Shown in pieces: positions 26,496 through 34,133 of a stretch of DNA of 36,172 nt (its first letter is position 1; each line of letters starts with the position of its first letter). The position numbers were made by a program, and so were the translations under genes. The notes under the pieces are model-generated. The model was not told where the DNA came from. It made no database searches and saw only the letters and a program-made list of their open reading frames with translations. Source of the DNA: Gemmatimonadota bacterium (lineage in GTDB: Bacteria; Gemmatimonadota; Gemmatimonadetes; Gemmatimonadales; GWC2-71-9); NCBI GenBank assembly GCA_016209985.1, contig JACQVB010000041.1:1-36172 (forward strand). Direction: 5' to 3'.

Positions 26496-27551
26496 ATGAC
26501 CCGATCTCTCACGATCGGCAAGGTGACTATTTCCGACGAGAGCGACTGCTACATCATCGCCGAGATCGGTCACAACCATCAGGGCAGCATCGACAAAGCC
26601 AAGTCCCTGTTCCAGACCGCGAAGGACTGCGGAGCCGACGCGGTCAAGCTCCAGAAACGGGACAATCGCGCGCTGTACACCCGCGCGATGTACGAGAAGC
26701 CCTACGATAACGAGAACAGCTTCGGGCCCACCTACGGTGCGCATCGGGAAGCGCTCGAGTTCGGCACGGCGGAATATGGGGAGCTGCAGCAGTTCGCCTC
26801 GCAGCTAGGCCTGGCCTTCTTCGCCACCGCGTTCGACATTCCCAGCGCCGATTTTCTCCAGCGGCTCGACGTGCCCGCCTACAAGATCGCCTCGGGCGAC
26901 CTCCGCAATCTCCCGCTGCTCCGGCACGTGGCCCGGTTCCAGCAGCCAGTGCTCCTCAGCACCGGCGGCGGCACGCTGGACGACGTGCGGCGGGCCCACG
27001 ACCTGATCATGTCGCTCAACCCCCGGCTCTGCCTGCTGCAATGCACCGCTACCTACCCGACCGAACCACCGGAACTGAACTTGCGGGTGATCTCGACCTT
27101 TCGTGAGACTTTCCCCGAAGCGTGTATCGGACTGTCGGACCATTACAATGGCATCGCCATGTCCGTGGCGGCGTACGTCCTGGGCGCCCGGCTCATCGAA
27201 AAGCATTTCACGCTGAACCACACCTGGAAAGGAACTGATCACGCCCTGTCCCTGGAGCCGGTGGGCTTCAAGAAGATGGTGCGAGACCTGCGCCGGATCC
27301 GGGAAGCCTTGGGGGACGGCGTCAAGCGAGTGTATCCCAGCGAGGAAGGCGCGCTCGTCAAGATGGGCAAGACCCTGGTGGCGGGCTGCGACCTCCCGGC
27401 GGGCCATACCCTGGGCCTGTCGGACATCGCCATCAAGTCGCCCGGCGGCGGCTTGCCTCCCACCGAAATCGACCGGATCCTGGGCCGGCGCCTGCGCACC
27501 GCGCTCCGGGCGGACGAACAGATCCAGCTCGCGCACCTGGATGGCGCGTAA
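26496..27551 (+). CDS. NeuB-type N-acetylneuraminate/ulosonate synthase
   Basis: The enzyme condenses phosphoenolpyruvate with a six-carbon aldose (or its 6-phosphate) to a nonulosonic acid. The 351 residues show I-I-A-E-I-G-H-N-H-Q-G near residue 16, K-L-Q-K-R-D-N, F-G-P-T-Y-G-A-H-R-E-A-L-E-F, K-I-A-S-G-D, L-L-Q-C-T-A-T-Y-P-T, G-L-S-D-H-Y, and E-K-H-F-T. A C-terminal SAF (antifreeze-like) domain starts at ~290 with A-G-H-T-L. The start is ATG 26496, supported by GGGAG; a GTG at 26463 would add 11 residues. The adjacent phosphatase suggests a 9-phosphate product, as in Kdn/Neu5Ac-9-P routes. No NeuC-type epimerase is present. Confidence 0.93.
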   Translation: MTRSLTIGKVTISDESDCYIIAEIGHNHQGSIDKAKSLFQTAKDCGADAVKLQKRDNRALYTRAMYEKPYDNENSFGPTYGAHREALEFGTAEYGELQQFASQLGLAFFATAFDIPSADFLQRLDVPAYKIASGDLRNLPLLRHVARFQQPVLLSTGGGTLDDVRRAHDLIMSLNPRLCLLQCTATYPTEPPELNLRVISTFRETFPEACIGLSDHYNGIAMSVAAYVLGARLIEKHFTLNHTWKGTDHALSLEPVGFKKMVRDLRRIREALGDGVKRVYPSEEGALVKMGKTLVAGCDLPAGHTLGLSDIAIKSPGGGLPPTEIDRILGRRLRTALRADEQIQLAHLDGA

Positions 27552-28116
27552 CGGCTCCCGCGGCCCGCGGGGCCGGTCCGCGAGCCTCCACGAGCTGATG
27601 CGCTCTATACGCCTCGTGGTGTTCGACTTCGACGGCGTCTTCACCGACAACACCGTGTGGGTGTCACAGGACGGCAACGAGTGGGTACGCTGCTGGCGCG
27701 GGGACGGGCTGGGGCTCCGGCTGCTGGAAGGACTGGGGATCGACCTGCTGATCCTCTCGACCGAAGTCAACCCTGTCGTACTCGCCCGGAGCCGCAAGCT
27801 CAAGGTGACCTGCATCCAATATCCCGACGGCGACAAGTTGGAGGCCTTGCACCGGGCGCTGGCCGAACGTGGCCTCCGGCTGGACCAGGTCGCCTATGTC
27901 GGCAACGACATCAACGATGCGTCGTGCCTCGCGGCGGTGGGGCTCCCCATCGTGGTCGGTGACGCCCATCCCGCGGTCCGCAAACTGGGCCGGATCCGGA
28001 CCCGGCAGCGGGGAGGTCGGGGGGCGGTCCGGGAAGTGTGCGACACGTTCGTGGAAATTCTGGGGACGAGCCGGGCCGTGGCGGGGCGGTCGCGAAGGCG
28101 CGGTGGCCGGGCGTGA
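27541..28116 (+). CDS. KdsC-type HAD phosphatase for a ulosonate phosphate
   Basis: The 191-residue cap-less HAD enzyme resembles KdsC and the Kdn-9-phosphate phosphatases. Motif I is V-F-D-F-D-G-V-F-T-D-N (nucleophile D29, D31), motif II I-L-S-T-E (73-75), motif III lysine in G-D-K-L (K99), and motif IV G-N-D-I-N-D (D123). It overlaps the synthase gene by 11 bases. An internal ATG at 27598 is an alternative start giving 172 residues, closer to KdsC length. A basic R-R-R-G-G-R tail follows. It probably removes the phosphate from the NeuB product before CMP activation, but this is inferred from gene order. Confidence 0.88.
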   Translation: MARNGSRGPRGRSASLHELMRSIRLVVFDFDGVFTDNTVWVSQDGNEWVRCWRGDGLGLRLLEGLGIDLLILSTEVNPVVLARSRKLKVTCIQYPDGDKLEALHRALAERGLRLDQVAYVGNDINDASCLAAVGLPIVVGDAHPAVRKLGRIRTRQRGGRGAVREVCDTFVEILGTSRAVAGRSRRRGGRA

Positions 28117-28922
28117 GCGATCCTCTGTTCGACATCGGCGGGCGGGTCATTGTAGTCACGGGCGCCGCGGGATTGCTGGGACGCCGGTTTGTCCGCGCGC
28201 TGCTGGATCGCGGCGCCCGGGTCGCGGCACTCGATCTCGCGGAGAGACCGGCGGCCGACGCCCTCCCGCAGGGTTTCGGTGAGCGTCTCAGGTATTGGCG
28301 TGCGGACGTGCTCCGGCACACGGAGCTGGAGCGCGTGGCCGAGGACTTGAGCTCGACCTGGGGCGTTCCCCATGGCCTCATCAACTGCGCCGCCATCGAT
28401 TCGCCGCCCGACGCCCCCGCGGCGGAGAACGGGCCGTTCGAGCGCTACCCCGAGGAATCGTGGGACAAGGTGATGGATGTCAATGTGAAGGGCGTCTTCC
28501 TGTGCTGCCAGGTGTTCGGCGCGCGCATGGCTGCCGCGGGACGCGGATCGATCGTCAATATTTCGTCTATTTACGGACTGGTATCGCCCGACCAGCGGAT
28601 CTACGAGTATCGGCGAAAAGCGGGCAGTGAGTTTGTGAAACCGGTGGCCTACTCCGCGTCCAAATCGGCGCTCCTGAACCTCACGCGCTATCTGGCCACC
28701 TACTGGGCCCCCAAAGGCGTGCGGGTCAACACCCTGACACTGGCCGGCGTAGTCAACGCCCAAGACCCGGCGTTTCTCGAGGGATATACCGCCCGCATTC
28801 CCGTCGGCCGGATGGCGAGTCCGGAGGAGTACGACGGCGCGATGGTCTTCCTCTGCGCCGATGCATCGAGGTACATGACCGGTGCTAACCTGGTAATCGA
28901 CGGCGGCTGGACCGCATGGTGA
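28113..28922 (+). CDS. SDR-family oxidoreductase of the ulosonic-acid module
   Basis: The 269-residue classical SDR has T-G-A-A-G-L-L-G near residue 14 (a slightly altered glycine motif), N-C-A-A-I-D in place of NNAG, N-I-S-S-I-Y-G with the catalytic serine, and Y-S-A-S-K-S-A for Tyr/Lys. The C-terminus M-T-G-A-N-L-V-I-D-G-G-W-T is normal. The extra I-Y-E-Y-R-R-K-A-G-S segment before the active tyrosine resembles SDRs found in sialic or legionaminic acid clusters, such as PtmA. GTG overlaps the phosphatase stop; the 3' end overlaps the aldehyde dehydrogenase. It may oxidise or reduce the synthase precursor or product. Confidence 0.87.
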   Translation: MSDPLFDIGGRVIVVTGAAGLLGRRFVRALLDRGARVAALDLAERPAADALPQGFGERLRYWRADVLRHTELERVAEDLSSTWGVPHGLINCAAIDSPPDAPAAENGPFERYPEESWDKVMDVNVKGVFLCCQVFGARMAAAGRGSIVNISSIYGLVSPDQRIYEYRRKAGSEFVKPVAYSASKSALLNLTRYLATYWAPKGVRVNTLTLAGVVNAQDPAFLEGYTARIPVGRMASPEEYDGAMVFLCADASRYMTGANLVIDGGWTAW

Positions 28923-30394
28923 TGCCCGGCCCGGTTTTCCCGGCTGAAATCGGCAACTGGATCGAAGGCCGCGAGGTGCCGGCGGTGGCCGGGCAGTGGT
29001 TTTCCAAGCTCAACCCCCACGACGGAAGCGAGATCTGCCGCGCCGCGCGGTCGCAGGCGGACGATGTGCAGCGGGCGGTGGATGCGGCCCGGTGCGCGTA
29101 CGTCGCCTGGTCGCGTCTCCCGGGGGTGCGCCGGGGGGAGCTGCTCACCGCGGTGGTTGACGCCATGGCGGCTCGCCGGGCGGACCTGGCGCAGGTCGTG
29201 GCATTGGAGACCGGGAAGTCGCCCTCGGCCGCGCTGGGCGAAGCCGACGCCGCGATCGCGCTGGGCCGGTTCATGGCTGGCGAGGGCCAACGGATGTACG
29301 GCCGGACTACGACCAGCGGGGCGCCCAATCGCCAAACCTCCACCGTGCGCCAGCCGCTGGGCGTGGCGGGCCTCATCATCGCGGCCAACACGCCCATCGC
29401 CAACGTGGCGTGGAAAGTGTTCCCCGCGCTCATCTGCGGGAACGCGGCGGTGCTCAAGACCGCGGAGGACACGCCGATTACCGCGTGGCTCTTCGCCCAG
29501 ATTGCACACCAGGCCGGGTTGCCCGGGGGGTTGCTCAATGTGGTGCAGGGACTGGGCCGCGAAGCCGGGGCGCCGCTGGTGGCGAATCCCCAGGTAGCGG
29601 TAGTGAGCTTCACCGGCTCGACCGCCGTGGGCCGCGAGATTGCGTCGGTGGCGGGCGCCCGGCTCGCCAGGGTGTCACTGGAGCTGGGCGGCAAAAATCC
29701 CTTCGTGGTATGTGACGACGCCGATCTGGAGCACGCGGTGAAGTGGGCGCTGCTCTCGGCGTTCAGCAACGCCGGGCAGCGGTGCGCGGCCGGCAGCCGC
29801 CTGATCGTGTTCGAAGCGGTCTACCAGCGCTTCCGTGACTTGTTTGTCGCCGGCGCGAAGCAGCTCCGGGTGGGGCCGGCGGACGGCGACGACTTCGGTC
29901 CGGTGATCAATCAGCGGCAGCTCGAGCGCATACTCCGGGTGCTCGAGCGCGCGCAGGCGGAAGGAGCGGTGGTGCTCACCGGAGGCCAGCGCCTGATGGA
30001 TCCGGCGCATCGAAACGGCTTTTATCTGGCTCCCACCGTGATCGAAGGCGCGGCGGCAGAGGCGGAGGTCTCCGGCACCGAGCTGTTCGGCCCGGTGGCC
30101 TCGCTCTATCGCGCGAGCGATTTTGAAAGCGCGCTGGCACTGGCGAACCGTTCGCCGTACGGGCTCACTGCCTGCATTCATACCGCGAGCGTCCATCGGG
30201 CCATGGGGTTTGTGCAGCGGGTCGAGGCCGGGGTCGCGGTGGTGAACGCGGGCACGTACGGAAGCGAACCGCACATGCCCTTCGGTGGCGTCAAGGCATC
30301 GGGCAACGGGTCGCGGGAGCCCGGGACCGAAGCGCTCGACGTCTACAGCTCGCTCAAGAACGTGGTCGTCTGTACCGACCCCGCGCGGCTGTGA
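28916..30394 (+). CDS. NAD(P)-dependent aldehyde dehydrogenase
   Basis: The 492-residue protein is a complete ALDH-superfamily enzyme that oxidises an aldehyde to an acid. It has the general base in L-E-L-G-G-K-N-P-F (E256), the catalytic cysteine in G-Q-R-C-A-A-G-S (C290), the cofactor motif F-T-G-S-T-A-V-G, and E-L-F-G-P-V near the C-terminus. The ATG at 28916 (or 28922, in TGATG) overlaps the SDR gene. An aldehyde dehydrogenase is not a standard part of sialic-acid-type clusters. It could make a uronic or aldonic acid, supply or remove an aldehyde for the transketolase, or protect against aldehyde by-products; the sequence does not decide. Confidence 0.92.
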   Translation: MVMPGPVFPAEIGNWIEGREVPAVAGQWFSKLNPHDGSEICRAARSQADDVQRAVDAARCAYVAWSRLPGVRRGELLTAVVDAMAARRADLAQVVALETGKSPSAALGEADAAIALGRFMAGEGQRMYGRTTTSGAPNRQTSTVRQPLGVAGLIIAANTPIANVAWKVFPALICGNAAVLKTAEDTPITAWLFAQIAHQAGLPGGLLNVVQGLGREAGAPLVANPQVAVVSFTGSTAVGREIASVAGARLARVSLELGGKNPFVVCDDADLEHAVKWALLSAFSNAGQRCAAGSRLIVFEAVYQRFRDLFVAGAKQLRVGPADGDDFGPVINQRQLERILRVLERAQAEGAVVLTGGQRLMDPAHRNGFYLAPTVIEGAAAEAEVSGTELFGPVASLYRASDFESALALANRSPYGLTACIHTASVHRAMGFVQRVEAGVAVVNAGTYGSEPHMPFGGVKASGNGSREPGTEALDVYSSLKNVVVCTDPARL

Positions 30395-30419
30395 CCCGTC
30401 ATACCGATTGGAGCTGGCC

Positions 30420-31178
30420 GTGCCGCCAGGCGCACCCAGCGTCGTAGCGCTGGTGCCGGCGCGATCCGGCTCCAAACGCGTTCCCGGGAAGAACATCCGG
30501 CGCCTGGCCGGCCATCCGCTGCTGGCCTATACGGTCGCAGCCGCTCGCGCCAGCGGCGTCTTCTCCGCCATCGTCACCTCCACCGACAGCGCGGAATACG
30601 CCGAGATGTTCCGGCACTACGGCGGCGAGGCCCCGTTTCTCCGCCCGGCGGCCTTCTCGGGTGACCTCTCGCCCGATATCGAATGGGTGGAACACGCGCT
30701 GGCCACCCTGGCCGGGGCGGGACGCGTCTTCGACTGCTTCAGTATCCTGCGCCCGACCAACCCGTTCCGTCAGGCTCACACCATCCGGCGCGCGTGGGAG
30801 CTCTTTCAGAAGGAAGAAGGCGTGGATTCGCTGCGGGCGGTCGAGAAATGCAAACAGCACCCCGGCAAAATGTGGATGGTGCGGGGGAGACGGATGATGC
30901 CGCTACTGCCCCTAGGTCCGGCGGACCGCCCCTGGCACAGCAGCCAGTACCAGGCCTTGCCCGAGGTCTACGTACAGAATGCCAGTCTGGAGATCGCGTG
31001 GACCAGGGTGGTGCGGGAGAGCCGCACCATCGCCGGGGTAGTGATGGTCCCGTTTTTCACTGAAGGTCTCGAGGGTGTGGACATCAACGATCCGCGTGAC
31101 TGGGATTGGGCGGAACGCCTGGTGGCCGAGCAACCGGCGGCCCTGCCGCGCGTGGAGCAGAAGCCCTTCCCCGACTGA
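30420..31178 (+). CDS. NeuA-like CMP-ulosonate cytidylyltransferase
   Basis: The enzyme activates a keto-acid sugar with CTP. The 252-residue product starts with V-A-L-V-P-A-R-S-G-S-K-R-V-P-G-K-N, the nucleotide-binding signature of CMP-sialic acid, CMP-pseudaminic and CMP-Kdn synthetases. It continues with T-S-T-D-S-A-E-Y-A, L-R-P-T-N-P-F-R, and ends with V-D-I-N-D-P-R-D-W, a conserved metal-binding region. GTG 30420 is preceded by GGAG six bases away; upstream frame-open sequence lies in the ALDH gene. No C-terminal esterase domain, as in short bacterial forms. Which ulosonic acid it uses depends on the unusual neighbours. Confidence 0.9.
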   Translation: MPPGAPSVVALVPARSGSKRVPGKNIRRLAGHPLLAYTVAAARASGVFSAIVTSTDSAEYAEMFRHYGGEAPFLRPAAFSGDLSPDIEWVEHALATLAGAGRVFDCFSILRPTNPFRQAHTIRRAWELFQKEEGVDSLRAVEKCKQHPGKMWMVRGRRMMPLLPLGPADRPWHSSQYQALPEVYVQNASLEIAWTRVVRESRTIAGVVMVPFFTEGLEGVDINDPRDWDWAERLVAEQPAALPRVEQKPFPD

Positions 31179-31191
31179 TGGAGATTTCCTG

Positions 31192-33159
31192 ATGGACGTG
31201 CGTTTGATCCCGCAAGGGGAATTTCGGCGGGTGCGAGCGGCGCCGGTGGGCGAGCACGACCGGCTCGCGCTCCTCGCCGAGATGTGCCGCTTCAACGCGC
31301 TTTCCATGGTCAAGCGGGCGGGCTCCGGACACCTGGGCTCCAGCTTCAGCGCCATGGATATCGTGGCGTGGTTGTACTTCAAGGAGCTGAACACGTTCTC
31401 GGCCGGCATTCAGTCGCCGGATCGCGACATCTACTTCTCATCCAAGGGCCACGACGTCCCCGGTTTGTACGCGGTGCTCTTCGCGGGCGGCGTGCTGACC
31501 CGCGATCAGGTGCTCAAGCTTCGGCGCCTGGGAGGCCTCGACGGCCATCCCGAAGTCCAGGTGCCGGGGATCGAAGCCAACTCCGGCTCGCTGGGAATGG
31601 GTATCTCCAAGGGGAAGGGGATGGTCTGGGCCAAGCGGGCCCTGAGCCATCGCGGCCGGGTGTTCGTGCTGGTAGGGGACGGCGAGCTGCAGGAGGGACA
31701 GAATTACGAAGCGCTGACCACCGCGGCCGCCCAGCGAATTGGCGACCTCACCGTCATCGTGGATCACAACAAAGCTCAGACCGACAAGCTGGTGTGCGAG
31801 ATCATCGATCTGGGTGACCTGGAGGAGAAGTTCCGCTCGTTCGGCTGGAACGTATGGCGCTGCGCCGGCCACTCCTTCCCTGCGTTGGAGCAAGCCTATG
31901 CGGCGCGGCGAGCGGCAGCCGGTAAACCGGGCATCATCATCGCCGACACGGTGAAGGGGCGGGGAGTGAGCTTCATGGAGCACACCAGCCCCGAGTCCTG
32001 GAGAGACGGCGTGTACCGCTGGCACTCGGGCGCGCCCGACGACGAGACGTTCAGTCGTGCCAGCGACGAGATCCTGGCACGGGTCGCAGAGCTGTTCCGG
32101 CGCAACGGCCTGGGTGAGCCCGAAGTCGAGCTGGTCTCCGGCGAACGGGCGCAGACACTGGGCGGCGTTCCCAAGGAGTACGTGGCGGAGGCCTACGGAG
32201 ACGCGCTGGTGGCCGCGGGAGAGCGGCGGCGGGATCTCGTCGTTTTGGACGGCGACCTGGCTGCGGATTGCCGTATCCGGAAGTTCGCCGAGCGGTTTCC
32301 CGAGCGATTCATCGAGAACGGCATCGCGGAGCAGGACATGGTCTCCATGGCCGGAGGGCTGGCCCGCTCGGGACTTCTCCCCGTGGTAAACAGCTTCGCG
32401 AGCTTTCTTGCCGCGCGGGCCAACGAGCAGATCTACAACAACGCCACGGAAGGCACCAAGATCATCTACGCCTGCCACTTCGGTGGGCTGATTCCCGCCG
32501 GTCCCGGCAAGTCACACCAGAGCGTGCGGGACATATCGCTGTTCGGCGCGCTGCCCAATTGCACCATCATTCAGCCCGGTAATCCGGAAGAGACCCGGCG
32601 CGCGCTGGACTATTTGGTGGACCAATCCGATGGCGTGGGAGTTCTCCGACTGGCGATCGGGCCTTCGCCCAGAAAGATCGACCTGCCGCGGGATTACGCT
32701 TTCGCTCCGGGCCGCGGCACCGCCCTCACGCGGGGGGGAGACACGGTGCTCTTCGCGTACGGACCGGTGATGCTGCACGAGGCGCTGGTCGCCGCGGAGA
32801 CCCTGGCCCAGGACGGCGCCGGCCTCACGGTGGTCAACTTTCCCTGGCTCAACCGTATCGATCGGGACTGGGTCGCCCGGCTGGTGTCGGCGTTCTCCAC
32901 CATCTGTGTCCTGGAGGATCACGGGCCGGTGGGGGGACTCGCCGACCGGCTATTGGAGGAGCTGGTCGGGGCAGGCTTGCTGGAAGGCCGCCGCTTCCGA
33001 CGCTTCGCGGTGGAGGGCTATCCGGTCTGCGGGGCGCCGGGAGAGGTCCTGCGGCATCACGGGCTCGAGGGGTCGGTGCTGGCCGCCCGGATCCGCGGGG
33101 CCGCGGTCCATCGCACCACGGCGGACGACCGGGCTTACACTCTCGAGGCGCCGCAATGA
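31192..33159 (+). CDS. Full-length transketolase in a sugar cluster
   Basis: Transketolases are thiamine-diphosphate enzymes that move a two-carbon ketol unit between sugars. The 655-residue protein has the complete set: S-G-H-L-G-S (45-50), the TPP/Mg motif G-D-G-E-L-Q-E-G (162-169) with N193, the Pyr domain with N-G-I-A-E-Q (catalytic E380), and a C-terminal transketolase domain from ~535. In style it resembles the split N- and C-subunit transketolases common in secondary and polysaccharide clusters, here fused. ATG 31192 is preceded by TGGAG at good spacing. Flanked by NeuA-like and epimerase genes, it may build or modify the carbon skeleton of the acidic sugar. Confidence 0.93.
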   Translation: MDVRLIPQGEFRRVRAAPVGEHDRLALLAEMCRFNALSMVKRAGSGHLGSSFSAMDIVAWLYFKELNTFSAGIQSPDRDIYFSSKGHDVPGLYAVLFAGGVLTRDQVLKLRRLGGLDGHPEVQVPGIEANSGSLGMGISKGKGMVWAKRALSHRGRVFVLVGDGELQEGQNYEALTTAAAQRIGDLTVIVDHNKAQTDKLVCEIIDLGDLEEKFRSFGWNVWRCAGHSFPALEQAYAARRAAAGKPGIIIADTVKGRGVSFMEHTSPESWRDGVYRWHSGAPDDETFSRASDEILARVAELFRRNGLGEPEVELVSGERAQTLGGVPKEYVAEAYGDALVAAGERRRDLVVLDGDLAADCRIRKFAERFPERFIENGIAEQDMVSMAGGLARSGLLPVVNSFASFLAARANEQIYNNATEGTKIIYACHFGGLIPAGPGKSHQSVRDISLFGALPNCTIIQPGNPEETRRALDYLVDQSDGVGVLRLAIGPSPRKIDLPRDYAFAPGRGTALTRGGDTVLFAYGPVMLHEALVAAETLAQDGAGLTVVNFPWLNRIDRDWVARLVSAFSTICVLEDHGPVGGLADRLLEELVGAGLLEGRRFRRFAVEGYPVCGAPGEVLRHHGLEGSVLAARIRGAAVHRTTADDRAYTLEAPQ

Positions 33160-34118
33160 CGTCCGCCGGTCTGTCCGGTTCGTCCGTTCTCGTTACCGGG
33201 GGAGCGGGTTTCATCGGTACCCGGCTGGTCCATTTGCTGCTCGAGGAGGGCGCGCAGGTAACAGTGATCGACGACTTTTCTTCTCCCTCGTCCTCGCCTC
33301 CGCCCGCCGCCGCAACGGTTCACCGTCTGCATCTGCCGAATCCGGCCCTGGCCGAGATCGTTGCCGACGGGCGATTCGCGATGGTTTTTCATCTGGCCGG
33401 AGCGGCGTACGTCCCGCCATCGATCGACGACCCGGTCATCGACCTGAGCAGCAATGCCGAGGTGACGCTGTCGGTCCTGGAAGCGGTTCGCCACGCGGCC
33501 CCGCGGGCCCGGCTGATCTTCACATCGTCGGCCGCGGTCTACGGCTCGCCAGAGATCCTGCCCATTGGGGAAGACACGCCCATCGCTCCGGTGTCGCCCT
33601 ATGGGGTGAGCAAGTTCGCCGCCGAACAGTACGTGTCGCTCTATGCGCGGTTGCATGGGCTCCACACCGCGGCCCTGCGCCTTTTTTCGGTGTACGGGCC
33701 CGGGCAGCGAAAGCAGGTCATCTACGATCTTGTCGCCAAAATGCGCGCCAATTCGCGGGTGTTGCCGGTCCATGGAACCGGTGACGAGACCCGGGATTTT
33801 GTCTACGTGGACGATGTGGCGCATGCGGCGATCCTGGTAGCGACGTGCGCTCCCCTGGCAGGGGAGGTCTACAACGTGGCGTCCGGGACCAGCGTGAGCA
33901 TTCGGCACCTGGTGGAGGTGACGGCGGAGGCGTTGGGTCTTGCCCCGGAGATTCGCTTTACCGGGGAGGTGCGGCCGGGCGATGCGCTACGGTGGGAGGC
34001 GGACAACAGCCGACTGAGAGCCCTGGGTTTCGCGCCGGAGGTGGAGTTGAGGGAAGGCGTGAAGCGAACTGCGGCTTGGTTCCACAGCTCGACCTCGCCC
34101 CACGCGTCCGTTGCCTGA
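33156..34118 (+). CDS. NAD-dependent nucleotide-sugar epimerase/dehydratase
   Basis: This 320-residue extended SDR resembles UDP-glucose 4-epimerases and related enzymes. It has V-T-G-G-A-G-F-I-G at the N-terminus, F-H-L-A-G, S-S-A-A-V-Y-G, the Tyr/Lys pair in S-P-Y-G-V-S-K, R-L-F-S-V-Y-G-P-G-Q, and G-D-E-T-R-D-F-V-Y-V-D-D-V. It starts as ATGA over the transketolase stop. It could supply the aldose for the NeuB synthase or another sugar of the repeat unit; the specificity (4-epimerase, decarboxylase or dehydratase) cannot be told. Confidence 0.88.
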   Translation: MTSAGLSGSSVLVTGGAGFIGTRLVHLLLEEGAQVTVIDDFSSPSSSPPPAAATVHRLHLPNPALAEIVADGRFAMVFHLAGAAYVPPSIDDPVIDLSSNAEVTLSVLEAVRHAAPRARLIFTSSAAVYGSPEILPIGEDTPIAPVSPYGVSKFAAEQYVSLYARLHGLHTAALRLFSVYGPGQRKQVIYDLVAKMRANSRVLPVHGTGDETRDFVYVDDVAHAAILVATCAPLAGEVYNVASGTSVSIRHLVEVTAEALGLAPEIRFTGEVRPGDALRWEADNSRLRALGFAPEVELREGVKRTAAWFHSSTSPHASVA

Positions 34119-34133
34119 CCCGGCGGGCTGGCC

